Source: Streptomyces sp. NBC_01446 (GTDB taxonomy: Bacteria > Actinomycetota > Actinomycetes > Streptomycetales > Streptomycetaceae). From it: 64,000 nucleotides of DNA. The notes under the pieces are model-generated. The model was not told the origin of the DNA. It searched no databases and was given only the letters and a program-made list of their open reading frames with translations. This document shows positions 1 to 9,600 of this stretch, piece after piece. Each line of letters opens with the position of its first letter. Position 1 is the first letter of the stretch. The position numbers were made by a program, and so were the translations under genes. The stretch is from the NCBI RefSeq assembly GCF_026340095.1, contig NZ_JAPEPO010000001.1, positions 4,922,001 through 4,986,000 on the forward strand, given 5' to 3'.

Positions 1-355
1 GTGGATGGGCCGCACGGACGACGTGGCGGGCGCGCTCGCAGAGAGCGCCGTGTTCGTCCAGTCGTCGCGCGGCGAGGGCTTCCCCCTCGCGCTGATGGAG
101 GCCATGGCGAGCGCCGTGCCGTGTGCCGCGTTCGACTGCGCGCCCGGTGTCCGGGAGATCGTGTGCGACGGCGAGGACGGGCTCCTCGCACCTCCCGGCG
201 ACACCGCGGCGCTCGCCGACCGCCTCCTGCGCCTCACCGGCAACCCGCGGCTGCGGGACGCCATGGGGGAGCGGGCCAGGGTCAATGTGCAGCGGTTCTC
301 CGAGGAGCGCGTCCTGGAACGCTGGGAGGAGCTGTTCGCCCTGCTGGAGCGGTGA
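1..355 (+). CDS. Glycosyltransferase family 4, C-terminal fragment
   Basis: This is the last 117 or so codons of a gene that begins before the window, read in the frame starting at base 2. It shows the C-terminal Rossmann half of a GT-B (GT4) enzyme. The nucleotide-sugar signature SRGEGFPLALMEAMA places the conserved E-x7-E glutamates, and it is followed by GVREIVCDGEDGLL and the usual C-terminal amphipathic helix. Such enzymes transfer a sugar from a nucleotide or lipid donor to a glycan on the cytoplasmic face of the membrane. The gene converges on a teichoic-acid-type transferase, which suggests a cell-wall polymer cluster extending to the left. Substrate cannot be inferred. Confidence 0.85.
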   Translation, partial: WMGRTDDVAGALAESAVFVQSSRGEGFPLALMEAMASAVPCAAFDCAPGVREIVCDGEDGLLAPPGDTAALADRLLRLTGNPRLRDAMGERARVNVQRFSEERVLERWEELFALLER

Positions 356-361
356 GGCCCG

Positions 362-394
362 GGCCCGCGCCTTCGGGGCTCAGGAGCGCGGGCC
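362..394. terminator. Bidirectional hairpin between convergent genes
   Basis: A perfect 9-bp stem (GGCCCGCGC / GCGCGGGCC) with a 15-nt loop lies between the two convergent glycosyltransferase genes. It overlaps the stop codon of the minus-strand gene. There is no clear U-tract, so termination is inferred. Confidence 0.45.
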
Positions 395-2614
395 GACCGG
401 CTCACCCGCGGGCGCCCGGCGCGGCCCGGCGAGCGACACCTCGGGCAGGGACCGCGGCTCCTCGCCGAGCACGACGTGCCGCACGACCCGCTCGGCCGCC
501 CGCCCGTCGTCGTACGGGCAGAACCGCTTGCGGAACGCGGCCCGCAGCTGCGCCGAGCGCGAGCCGCGCCAGTGCCCGGTCGCGAAGATGTCGATCAGCT
601 CGTCCTCGCTGCGGGCGACGGCGCCGGGCGGGGACGCGCGCAGGTCGAAGTACGTGCCCCGCGACGCCTCGTACGCCTCCCAGTCGTCGGCGTGGATCAC
701 GATGGGCCGGTCGAGGTTGGCGTAGTCGAACATCAGGGACGAGTAGTCGGTGACGAGGGCGTCCGCCGCCAGACAGAGCGACTCGACGCTCGCGTGGCCG
801 GAGACGTCGATGAGGCGCCCGGCGCTCTGCGCGAGAGGCGCCGGGTGAAGCGGGTGGGCGCGGGTCAGGACGACGAAGTCCGTGCCGAGCCGGCGCAGCA
901 CCCGCTGCAGGTCTAGGGCGCAGGTCTGGGTGCGGCGGTAGTCGCGGTGGGTCGGCGCGTACAGGATCGCCGTCGCGCCGTCCGGGATGCCGAGGCTCTC
1001 GCGGGCGCGGGCCACGTCGCGCGAAGTCGCCCGGTGGAACGCGTCGTTGCGCGGATACCCGTACTCCAGCGTCGTGTACGCGGACGGGTAGACGCGCTCC
1101 CACACGAGGGTGGAGTGCCGGTTGGCGGACAGGACGTAGTCCCAGGTGTCGACGGAGCGCAGGAGCCGGCCGAAGTCCTGGCCGCGGGCCGCCGCCGGAT
1201 GGTCCTGGAGGTCGAGGCCCATCTTCTTCAGGGGTGTGCCGTGCTGGGTCTGGATCACGACCTGCCCGGCGCGCTTGACGAGCCTGTGGTCGAAGTCGAC
1301 GTTGTTGACCAGGTACTTGGAACGGGCCAGCGCCGTCCAGTAGGCGGCGGTCCCGGGCCTCAGGGCGCGCGTTCCGGACGGCAGGGTGTGGTGGTGCTCG
1401 GGCTCGGCGATCCACGCGGTGGCGATGTGCGGCGCGTACGTGCGGAACGCGGACTCCAGGGCGCCCGGGTTGCAGCCGTGGCCGCGCCCCCCGTAGCTGG
1501 AGAACACGGCACGGTCCGCACGCACCGGGAGGCGCAGCTGGACGCGGTAGTGCGCCTGGAGGGCGGCCGCCCGGGCCGCGTGCCGCAGCCGGCCCGCGAG
1601 CCCCCGGGCCCGCCGCACGCAGCGCATCGCCGCGGCCAGCGACCGGTACGTGCGATGCGAGCCGAGCCGCACCAGGCCGTGCCGGAGACGGTCGCGGGCG
1701 GCGACGGGCGCGCCGGGGACGCGGTAACGCCGGTAGTGCGCGCGGGCCCTGCGCAGGAAGTCGGGGCGGGAGCCGCGCGGCAGCCGGTCCGGATGCGTGA
1801 ACACCGTGGCGAGGTGCTCGACCATCCGCCGGAACAGCAACGGGCGCCACGCGTCCGAGAGTTCGGGGTGGACGTCGAGGAACGCGAAGACACGGTCGTA
1901 CTGGTCGAAGACGTCGAAGTGCTCGCGGGACGTGGTGCCGAGGATGTTGCCCCGGCGGCGCTGGCGGTAGTGGACGCAGACCCGGTCGAGGGTGGCGATC
2001 GTCCGCGCCGACATCAGGACCGGATAGGTCCAGGGGGTGTCCTCGTAGTAGCCGGGCGGGAAGACGAAGCCCTGCTCCTCGACGAAGGCGCGCCGGTACG
2101 CCTTGTTCCAGGCCACCATGAGGAGTTGGAGGATCTCGGGCCGGTCGGCGAGCGCGAAGGGGGCCGGTCCGTCCTGCGTGAGACGGTCCGCGTACTGGTT
2201 GCGCACGGCCTCGCCCGTCCAGTACGTGCGGGCGTAGTCGTAGACCAGGACGTCGGGGCCGCCGGTCGCCTCGATACGGTCCGTGATCGCCTGGAGCGCG
2301 CCCGGTGTGAGGGTGTCGTCGCTGTCGAGGAAGAGGACGTAGTCCCCGGTGGCGTGCTCGAGGCCGGCGTTGCGGGCGCGGCCCAGTCCCACGTTCTCCC
2401 GCAGATGCAGCGTCCGCACCCGCTCGTCCCGTGCCGCGAACTCGTCGGCGATCGCGCCGCTCGCGTCCGGCGAGCAGTCGTCGACCGCGATCACCTCAAG
2501 ATCGGAACATGACTGTTCCAGGACGGATTCGAGGCACGCGTGCAGGTAGGCCTGCACCTTGTACACGGGGACGATGACACTGAACCGGGGCAAGGCACAT
2601 CCATGGGTCGACAC
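380..2614 (-). CDS. Bifunctional GT2 glycosyltransferase / CDP-glycerol glycerophosphotransferase
   Basis: This 744-residue protein has two domains. Residues 8-120 are a GT-A family-2 transferase (FSVIVPVYKV, then DD in AVDDCSPD and the metal-binding FLDSDD). About residues 370-720 resemble CDP-glycerol:polyglycerophosphate transferase (TagB/TagF type), with QTQHGTPLKKMG, YAPTHRDYR and the C-terminal VTDYSSLMFDYA. It probably transfers sugar and polyol-phosphate units to a wall teichoic or related anionic polymer at the cytoplasmic membrane. Start: the GTG at 2614-2612 is the longest supported. A TTG at 2593 preceded by GGATG is an alternative. It stands alone, ending against the convergent GT4 gene. 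The exact polymer is not determinable. Confidence 0.85.
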   Translation of the reverse strand: MSTHGCALPRFSVIVPVYKVQAYLHACLESVLEQSCSDLEVIAVDDCSPDASGAIADEFAARDERVRTLHLRENVGLGRARNAGLEHATGDYVLFLDSDDTLTPGALQAITDRIEATGGPDVLVYDYARTYWTGEAVRNQYADRLTQDGPAPFALADRPEILQLLMVAWNKAYRRAFVEEQGFVFPPGYYEDTPWTYPVLMSARTIATLDRVCVHYRQRRRGNILGTTSREHFDVFDQYDRVFAFLDVHPELSDAWRPLLFRRMVEHLATVFTHPDRLPRGSRPDFLRRARAHYRRYRVPGAPVAARDRLRHGLVRLGSHRTYRSLAAAMRCVRRARGLAGRLRHAARAAALQAHYRVQLRLPVRADRAVFSSYGGRGHGCNPGALESAFRTYAPHIATAWIAEPEHHHTLPSGTRALRPGTAAYWTALARSKYLVNNVDFDHRLVKRAGQVVIQTQHGTPLKKMGLDLQDHPAAARGQDFGRLLRSVDTWDYVLSANRHSTLVWERVYPSAYTTLEYGYPRNDAFHRATSRDVARARESLGIPDGATAILYAPTHRDYRRTQTCALDLQRVLRRLGTDFVVLTRAHPLHPAPLAQSAGRLIDVSGHASVESLCLAADALVTDYSSLMFDYANLDRPIVIHADDWEAYEASRGTYFDLRASPPGAVARSEDELIDIFATGHWRGSRSAQLRAAFRKRFCPYDDGRAAERVVRHVVLGEEPRSLPEVSLAGPRRAPAGEPVGPRS

Positions 2615-2694
2615 GGGGCATACTGCCCGGCAACGGCCGATGGAGTGATCCGGTTACGCCAGTTGTGGCATACGGGGGACCCGGGCAACCGAAG

Positions 2695-2722
2695 AGGGGC
2701 GAACCGTGACCGGTCCGCCCCT
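2695..2722 (-). terminator. Terminator of the sugar ABC operon
   Basis: A 12-bp stem with one G-U pair and a 4-nt loop (AGGGGCGGACCG / CGGTTCGCCCCT on the minus strand) lies about 20 nt after the stop of the last permease gene, followed by a pyrimidine run. Confidence 0.6.
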
Positions 2723-2742
2723 CAATTCGCCTGCGGATGCGC

Positions 2743-3624
2743 CTATTTCACCGCTCCTGCCATCACACCGGACACGAACTGCCGCTGGAAGGCGAAGAAC
2801 ACGGCCAGCGGGATCACCATGGAGATGAAGGCTCCGGGCGCCAGGATCTCGATGTTCCCGCTGAACTGCCGTACCTGCTGCTGGAGTGCGACCGTCAGCG
2901 GCTGCGAGCCGGAGTCGGAGAAGATCAGCGCGACCAGCATGTCGTTCCACACCCACAGGAACTGGAAGATGCCGAGCGACGCGATGGCCGGTCCGCCGAG
3001 CGGCAGGACCACCGTCGCGAAGAGCCGCGCCTCTCCCGCGCCGTCGAGCCGCGCCGCCTCCAGGAGTTCACGGGGGATCTCCGCGAAGAAGTTGCGCAGC
3101 AGGAAGATGGCGAACGGCAGCCCGAAGCCGACGTGGAACAGGATGACGCCGATGATGCTGCCGAAGATGCCGATCTTCCCGAAGAGTTCGGAGAGCGGGA
3201 TCAGCGCCACCTGCACCGGCACCACCAGCAGCCCGACGACCGCCATGAACCATCCGTCGCGGCCCTTGAAGTCCATGCAGGCGAAGGCGTATCCGGCCAT
3301 CGACCCGATGATCACGACGAGGAGCGTCGCCGGGACCGTGATCCAGATCGTGTTGAACAGGGCGTGGGTGATCTCGTCCTTCTCCAGGAGCGACTGATAG
3401 CTCTTGGTCGTCAGCTGGGCCGGGGCGGTGAAGACCTTCCACCAGCCCGACGCGGCGATGTCCGTCGGATCGCGGAACGAGGAGACCAGCAGCCCGAAGG
3501 TCGGCACCAGCCAGAACAGGCCGACCACGAGCAGGAAGGCGCGCAGCGCGCCGCCCGCCGCGCCGCTCGCGATCCGGGCGGCGAGCGAACGCTTGGCGCG
3601 CACGGACGTGTCGAGTGCGGTCAC
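2743..3624 (-). CDS. Carbohydrate ABC transporter permease (MalG type)
   Basis: This is a 293-aa inner-membrane subunit of a CUT1 sugar importer with six predicted membrane helices. It carries the EAA loop that docks the ATPase (ELLEAARLDGAGEARLF, about residue 190). The GTG start at 3624 is chosen because it forms a GTGA overlap with the stop of the upstream permease, which implies translational coupling. In-frame codons farther upstream lie inside that gene. It is the third gene of a binding-protein, permease, permease operon. No ATPase gene is present, as is usual for Streptomyces CUT1 systems, which commonly share a multitasking MsiK-type ATPase encoded elsewhere. Confidence 0.93.
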   Translation of the reverse strand: MTALDTSVRAKRSLAARIASGAAGGALRAFLLVVGLFWLVPTFGLLVSSFRDPTDIAASGWWKVFTAPAQLTTKSYQSLLEKDEITHALFNTIWITVPATLLVVIIGSMAGYAFACMDFKGRDGWFMAVVGLLVVPVQVALIPLSELFGKIGIFGSIIGVILFHVGFGLPFAIFLLRNFFAEIPRELLEAARLDGAGEARLFATVVLPLGGPAIASLGIFQFLWVWNDMLVALIFSDSGSQPLTVALQQQVRQFSGNIEILAPGAFISMVIPLAVFFAFQRQFVSGVMAGAVK

Positions 3625-4979
3625 CGCTGACGCTCCTTCCGCAGCCGGCGGATGTTGACCCACATCACCGGGAGGACGAGCAGCAGGAGCAGCACGCCGA
3701 TGGCGCTGCCCGCGCCGAAGTTCCCCTGGCCGCCGAACGCGGACAGGAACAGCTGGAGGGCCAGGACGTTGGCGTCGTCCTGGGACGGCTGCGGGGCGAT
3801 GATGTAGATCAGGTCGAAGATCTTCATCACGTTGATCATCAGCGTGACCAGGACGACGGTCAGGACCGGCGCGAGCAGCGGCACGGTGACCTTGCGGAAC
3901 ACCTGCCACTCGTTCGCCCCGTCGACGCGCGCCGCCTCCAGGAGATTACGGTCGATGCCCGCGAGCCCGGCCGCGATCAGGACCATCGCGAAGCCCGCCC
4001 ACATCCAGGCGTACGCGCCGATGATCGACGGGGTCACCAGGGCCGGGCCGAGCCACTCGACGCCGTTGTAGGCGGTCGCGAAGTTCGAGCCCGGCAGCCG
4101 GAGTTGGGCGCCGTCCGCCGCCTTGGGCAGGGTGAAGGTACCGTCGGCGCCGCTGGTGGTGGACGCGACGACCTTGCCGCCTCGCACCGCCTCCACCTTG
4201 ACGCCCTTCAGGGCCTTCTCGCCCGCGTCGACGGCGCCTTTCGTGCCGCCTCCGCCGAGCTTGAAGTCCAGCCAGACCGTGCCCGTGACCTTGTCGCCCC
4301 CGGTGCTCGCCGCCTTGGCGTCCTGCGGGCTGCCCGGCACCTTGTCGGGCGCGATGCCGACCAGCGGCAGGAACGCCGGGGTGCCGGCCTGCGCGGTCCG
4401 CTTCGTGGTGAACGACCCGCCGCCGGATGCCTTGAGGTCACTGCCGATGGCGGGGCGCGCCTTCGGGTAGACGGAGGCGTCGGTGAACGCGTCGTGCACG
4501 GACGTGACGATCGCGTTGGCCGCGCCCTGGTTCGGGTCCTGCTCGTAGACCAGGCGGAAGATGATGCCCGCCGCCAGCATCGAGATCGCCATCGGCATGA
4601 AGACGATCAGCTTGAACGCCGTGCCCCAGCGCACCCGTTCGGTCAGCACGGCGAAGATCAGGCCGAGCGCCGTGCACAGGGCCGGTGCCACGGCCACCCA
4701 GATCGCCGTGTTCCTGACCGCGATCAGCGTCTGGTCGTCACGGAAGATGTCGACGTAGTTGTCGACGCCGACGAAATGGGAGCCGCCGGAGTCGTAGAGG
4801 CTGCGCCAGACCGAGTACCCGATCGGGTAGACCACGAGCGCGCCGAGCAGGACGAGAGCGGGCAGCAGAAACAGCGCCGCCACCCACGGCCGGGTCCCGA
4901 TCACGCTCTTGCGCGGTGTTGCGGACGGCGCCGGCGGCAGTGCGCCGGCGCCCCCCGCCTTCGCCACGGAGGACGACAT
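3621..4979 (-). CDS. Carbohydrate ABC transporter permease (MalF type) with inserted domain
   Basis: At 452 aa this is about 150 residues longer than the usual family length near 300. The transmembrane core is intact: helices at about 33-55, 93-112, 122-143, 312-340, 362-385 and 425-445, with the EAA loop LLEAARVDGANEW near 346-358. Residues about 156-308, between the third and fourth helices, are an insertion. Part of it (about 232-287, GTVWLDF..GVKVEAVRGGKVV..GADGTFTLP) reads like a carboxypeptidase-regulatory or SdrD-B-like beta-sandwich. By topology it should lie outside the membrane, where it could contact the binding protein, sugar or wall. It follows the lipoprotein gene by 9 bp and overlaps the next permease by 4 bp. 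Confidence 0.92.
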   Translation of the reverse strand: MSSSVAKAGGAGALPPAPSATPRKSVIGTRPWVAALFLLPALVLLGALVVYPIGYSVWRSLYDSGGSHFVGVDNYVDIFRDDQTLIAVRNTAIWVAVAPALCTALGLIFAVLTERVRWGTAFKLIVFMPMAISMLAAGIIFRLVYEQDPNQGAANAIVTSVHDAFTDASVYPKARPAIGSDLKASGGGSFTTKRTAQAGTPAFLPLVGIAPDKVPGSPQDAKAASTGGDKVTGTVWLDFKLGGGGTKGAVDAGEKALKGVKVEAVRGGKVVASTTSGADGTFTLPKAADGAQLRLPGSNFATAYNGVEWLGPALVTPSIIGAYAWMWAGFAMVLIAAGLAGIDRNLLEAARVDGANEWQVFRKVTVPLLAPVLTVVLVTLMINVMKIFDLIYIIAPQPSQDDANVLALQLFLSAFGGQGNFGAGSAIGVLLLLLVLPVMWVNIRRLRKERQR

Positions 4980-4988
4980 ACCGCGCCG

Positions 4989-6392
4989 TCAGCCGTTCTT
5001 GTACGCCTTGGCGGCGTCGGCCTCGAGTTGGCGCTGGGTCCCGGCGACGTCCTTCGGGTTCTTCAGGAAGTCCTGGAGGGCCTTCCACTCACCGACGCCC
5101 TGCGTGCCGCCGAACGCCGCGGGCGCCTGGTCGGACATGTCGAAGCGGAAGTCGTCGCCCGCCGCGAGCAGCGCCTTCGCGATGTCCCGGGTGACCGCGT
5201 CCTTGTACTTGGAGGTGTCCATCTCCTTGTTGGGGGAGATGTAGCCGCCCTGCGCCGCCCAGATCTCGGCCGCGTCGGTCGAGGAGAGGAACGTGACGAG
5301 GGCCTGGGCGCCCTTGCCGCCCTTGAGGGCCACGGCCACGTCGCCGCCGCTGACCACGGGGGCCTTGTCGCCGACCGCGGGGAACGGGAAGACCTTGGCG
5401 TCCGTGCCGACCTTGGCCTTGGTGTCCGCGTTGATGTTGGCGGTCACGAAGTCGCCCTCGTAGACCATCGCGGCGGGGTTGTCACCGGAGAACGTCTGCG
5501 TGACGGACTTCGGGAACTCGGTGCCGAGCGCGCCCTTGCGGCCGCCCGCGATCAGATCGTCCTTGCCCCACAGCTGGGCGAGCGTGGTCAGCGCCTCCTT
5601 CACGGAGGGGTCCGTCCACTTGATCTTGTGGGTGGCGAGCTGGTCGTACTTCTCCGGGCCCGCCTGGGAGAGGTAGATGTTCTCGAACCAGTCCGTGAGC
5701 GTCCAGCCGTCCGCGCCGCCGATGGAGACCGCGGGGGAGCCCGCGTCGGACAGGGTCTGCGCGGTGGACAGGAAGTCGTCCCACGTCGCCGGGGTCTTGG
5801 AGATCCCGGCCGCCTCGAACGCGGCCGTGTTGTACCAGACCAGCGACTTGTTGGCGGCCTTCACATAGACGCCGTACTGCTTGCCCTTGTACGCCCCGAG
5901 GTTCTTCCACCCGGCCGAGAAGTTCTTGTCGACCTGGGCCTGTGCCTCGCTGCCCAGCGGCTTGATCCAGCCCTTGTCGGCGAACTGGTGCAGCACGCCG
6001 ACCTGCGGCAGGAACGCCACGTCCGGCGGCTTGCCGCCCTCGATCTTCGTACTGAGGAACGTGGCGGTGTTGTTGCCCGTCGGCACGAAGTTGACCTTGG
6101 CGCCGGTGCGCTTCTCGAACTCCTTGAGGACCTTGGTGAAGTTGTCCTGCTCCGGCCCGGTCCAGACGGCCGCGACCTCCAGGGTCTGCCCGTCGAGCTT
6201 GGGAAGCTGGACGGAGGCGCTGCTGCTCTCGCCGCCGCTCTTGTCCTTGCCGGCCTTGTCCTTGCCGTCCCCGCCGCCGCAGGCGGTCAGCGTCAGCGCG
6301 AGAGCGCCCGCGGTCAGAGCTGCCGCTGCGGCCTTCGCTGCCCCGGACGTCCTGGACGCCCTTGATGTCGTGCGTGTACGAATGCTGCGCAT
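4989..6392 (-). CDS. Extracellular sugar-binding lipoprotein of the ABC importer
   Basis: This is a 467-aa solute-binding protein. Its N-terminus has several Arg residues, a hydrophobic stretch and a lipobox LTAC (Cys about 38) followed by a Gly/Lys/Ser-rich tether. The mature part has the family features of ABC sugar-binding proteins (FEKRTGAKVNFVPTG; DVAFLPQVGVLHQF; repeated W/Y residues for sugar stacking; KGAQALVTFLSSTDAAEIW near the C-terminus). It captures a saccharide outside the membrane and delivers it to the two downstream permeases. It is the first gene of the operon. Its leader contains a pair of 16-nt direct repeats that may be an operator. The ligand is not evident. Confidence 0.93.
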   Translation of the reverse strand: MRSIRTRTTSRASRTSGAAKAAAAALTAGALALTLTACGGGDGKDKAGKDKSGGESSSASVQLPKLDGQTLEVAAVWTGPEQDNFTKVLKEFEKRTGAKVNFVPTGNNTATFLSTKIEGGKPPDVAFLPQVGVLHQFADKGWIKPLGSEAQAQVDKNFSAGWKNLGAYKGKQYGVYVKAANKSLVWYNTAAFEAAGISKTPATWDDFLSTAQTLSDAGSPAVSIGGADGWTLTDWFENIYLSQAGPEKYDQLATHKIKWTDPSVKEALTTLAQLWGKDDLIAGGRKGALGTEFPKSVTQTFSGDNPAAMVYEGDFVTANINADTKAKVGTDAKVFPFPAVGDKAPVVSGGDVAVALKGGKGAQALVTFLSSTDAAEIWAAQGGYISPNKEMDTSKYKDAVTRDIAKALLAAGDDFRFDMSDQAPAAFGGTQGVGEWKALQDFLKNPKDVAGTQRQLEADAAKAYKNG

Positions 6393-6412
6393 CGCTGCCC
6401 CGTTCTCGTCCT

Positions 6413-6448
6413 GAACGCTGAACGTACGCCCCGAACGCTGAACGTACG
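6413..6448 (-). promoter_or_regulatory. 16-nt direct repeats in the ABC operon leader
   Basis: GAACGCTGAACGTACG occurs exactly twice, at 6413-6428 and 6433-6448, a 20-bp period (two helical turns). The repeats lie 21-56 bp upstream of the lipoprotein start, between a weak TTGCCG/TAGAAC-like promoter and the gene. This is a plausible operator for a sugar-responsive repressor. Confidence 0.4.
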
Positions 6449-6603
6449 TATGTGCGCTGTCTCGTGGCGTCTGGTTCTACGCCCGGCCGGGGACACCCGG
6501 CAAGGGCGCCTGCAGGGTCAGCTCGAAGATCGTGACGGGGTCGTGATGTCGGCCTTGAACATGGCGAGTTGGGAATTCCCGGGCCGTCCCGCCGGGTGTG
6601 CCG

Positions 6604-9600
6604 TCACAGGAGGGACGGCACCTCCCGTGCCGCGACGGAACGGGCGGCCCGCTCCAACGCGCTGGCCAGCAGGGCGAGATCGGTCGGTCCGTTCCCCAGC
6701 TCCCGTACGGGGCGCCGGGTCGGCGGGTCACCCATCCGTGTCCAGTCGAGCGGCACGACCGTGGGCCGCTGCGTGGCCGTACGGGGGATGCGCCCCGTGA
6801 CCCGGCCCGCCTGGAACGCCAGCTCGCGTCCGTCGGCGCCGGAGAGCCGGCCGCGGCCGGGCGCCGGATCGTCGGGACCGGCCGACGGGGCGTCGAGCAC
6901 GACCCGAAGCGCCACGCCCCACGCCGGCTCGGAACCGGACGGGCGGGCCGCGACCAGATGCACCCCGAGCCGCTCGCCGTCCCGGACGACGGCCTCCAGG
7001 GCCCGTACGACGGATCCCGCGGCGGGCCGCCCCGGCGAGCCGAGCGGAGGCGAGAGCAGCGCGTCCAGGTCGTCCACCAGGACGACGAGCCGGGGCAGGG
7101 GCGGCGCCGGGTCGGCCTCCTGGCGGGCGGCGGCGGGCCGCAGGCGCATGGTCGAGCTGGGCGGCGCCTCCAGGTCCCCGGCGCCCTGGTCGGACGCGCG
7201 GGGCGGCGCGGGGCGCTGGGAGACCATCCGGCCCGACACCTCGCGCTGGGTGTGCCACTCGGCGAAGTGCTGCCGCCCGAGCAGCTCGGCGCGGCGCTTC
7301 AGCTCAGCGGCGAGCGACTGGGCGAACTCCCGCATACGCACCGGGTCGTTGGCCGCCAGGTGGGTCGTGACGTGCGGCAGGTCCGTGCAGACGCGCAGTC
7401 CGTCGCCCCGGTCGGCGCCGCCCGTGCCGTCCCGGCCGTCGACGAGGACGAGCCCGAGCCGGTCCGGCCGCTCGGCCGCCGCGAGCGAGGCGGCGATCGA
7501 GCGCAGCAGCTCCGTACGGCCGCTGCCCGCCGGGCCCTCGATCAGAAGATGGGGGCCCTCCGCGGCCAGGTCCACGACGACCGGGCCGCGAGGCCCGGCG
7601 CCGAGCACGGCCCAGGCGCGCCCGCCGAGCGCCTCCGTGTCGTCCCCGGCGGCGGCCCAGCGGGCCATCAGGGACGCGGGCGTGGCCCGCGCGAGACCCA
7701 ACTCGTCCAGCAGGCGGGCGATTTGGGGCAGGGGGGCCGAGACCCTGGGGTGCGGCTCGCTCGGGCCGCTGTCGGTGCGCAAGGGGGCGAGGGCCCGCGC
7801 GAAGCGCTCGGCCCAGGCCGCCGACACCGCGTCGATCGCGGCGACCGTGCCGTGCCCGACGACCTGGCCGTGGGACGTCCGCAACAGCCGTAGCGCCGTC
7901 GCCACGTCCCCGCTGAGCAGCGCGACGGCGCCGCACGACTTGAACGCGGGCGACACGGCGCACGCCATCTCATAGGTCTGGGTGACCGGCGACGCGGGCG
8001 AGGACGAGGGGGCCTCGGCGAGACAGATGACGTGGATCCCGGCCCGGCCCCCTTCCGTCGCGAGCCGCACGGTGGCCTCGCGCAGCCCGGCCGACCCCGG
8101 GTCTCCGTCGACGACGAGAACGGTCAGCGGGCCGGTCCAGCGGTGCCCGGCGCCGGGTCCCTGTGCCGGCCCGGGCGGCCAGGTCTCCTCCGTGGCGGGG
8201 TGCCCGGCGGCGTACTCCGACGCGCGCCCGGCCCGGTCCGTGGTGGGCCTGAAGTCCCCGTGGCCGTCCGCCACGGCGTCGGACCGGCCGCCCGCACCCT
8301 CGTGCCCGTACGGCCCGGGCGCGGTCATCCGGCCACCGCGCTCCCCGGCGTCGGCGGCCTCACCCGAACGGGACCTCGGCACCATGGGACCGAAGCCGGC
8401 CTGCTGCTGCCCCGCGCGGGCGGCCGCCGTCCCGGCGTCGGGGCGGCGCGCCTCATCCGCGATGTGGTCGTCGAGGCGGCGCAGGAGCTCGCCCGTACGG
8501 GCCACCGCCTGCTCGCGGTCGTACGCCAGGAGGAGGCGGCAGTCCTGGCCGTGCGCGGGACGCAGATGGGGGAGCCAGCCGAGCCAGGACCACTCGGCCG
8601 CGCGGTCCTGGACTCCGCGCGACCGGTCCGTGCTGACCAGGACGATCTCCAGCACGTCCGGCGAGTGCAGCGCCGCGAGCTGCGCGACGACGGAACGGGC
8701 CACGCCCGACAGCCGCGCCCGCGGCCCGGCGAGACCGAGCGCGCCCGCCTCCCGCAGCCCCACCGTCACCGGCACGCCGGGCAGCAGCCCCGTGCGGTCC
8801 GGGGACGTCCGGTCGTCCGTGCCCAGCCGCACCGCGAGCGCCTCGGGGTGCTCGGGGCCGCGCTCCCAGAGCCGGGGCCCCGGGCCGAGCGCGGTCAGCA
8901 GCAGCGCGGCGGCGTCGGGCCACGCCTCGGCGGATCCCCTGGAGGAGGGGGAGGCGGGCGCGAAGGTCTCGGGGACGTGCGGCGGCTCGCCGCCGTAGGC
9001 GCCACTGTCGTACGGGGACAGGCCCTCGCCCGTGCGCCCGCCGGCCAGGCGCCGTGCCCAGGCGCCGAGCCCGCCGCGCCTGCGCTGCTCGCGTGGCACG
9101 GGCGTCCCGCGCGCGGGGGTGAAGGGCGGCGTGCTCTCGACGGCGGGCGGCCCGCCCTGCTCGGGCACGAGGGGGCCGGAACCGGCGGCGAGCGCGGCGG
9201 GCCCGTACGTGTGCCGGGTCTCGCCCGCGAGAGCGGGATCGGCGGAGGGGTCTTCGCAGGCGCCCGAGTCCGGGGCCGTCACGCGGACGTGGCCCTCGCC
9301 GTCGGGCGCCGTTCGCAGCACGGGCCCTGAGGACCCTGAGGAACCTGAGAAACCGTTGAAAGCCGAGGAACCCGCGGCACCCTCGAGGGCCAGCCGCAGA
9401 GTGGACTCGCCGAGGCGCAGGAGGGCGCCGGGGGCGAGCCGGGCGGGGCGGTCCCCGACGGGGCTGCCGTCGACCGTCGTCCCGTTCGTCGAGCCCAGAT
9501 CCGTGACCGTCACACGGCCGTCGGTGCCGAGCGTCACAGCGCAGTGCATCCGGGACACATCGGGGTCGTCGAGCGCGACATCGGCGTCCGCGGAGCGGCC

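Noticed and set aside
3615..6365. Very long plus-strand open frame across the ABC operon
   Set aside because: It is antisense to three clear transporter genes and its peptide is Arg/Gly/Ala-rich with no fold. High-GC DNA produces such frames routinely.
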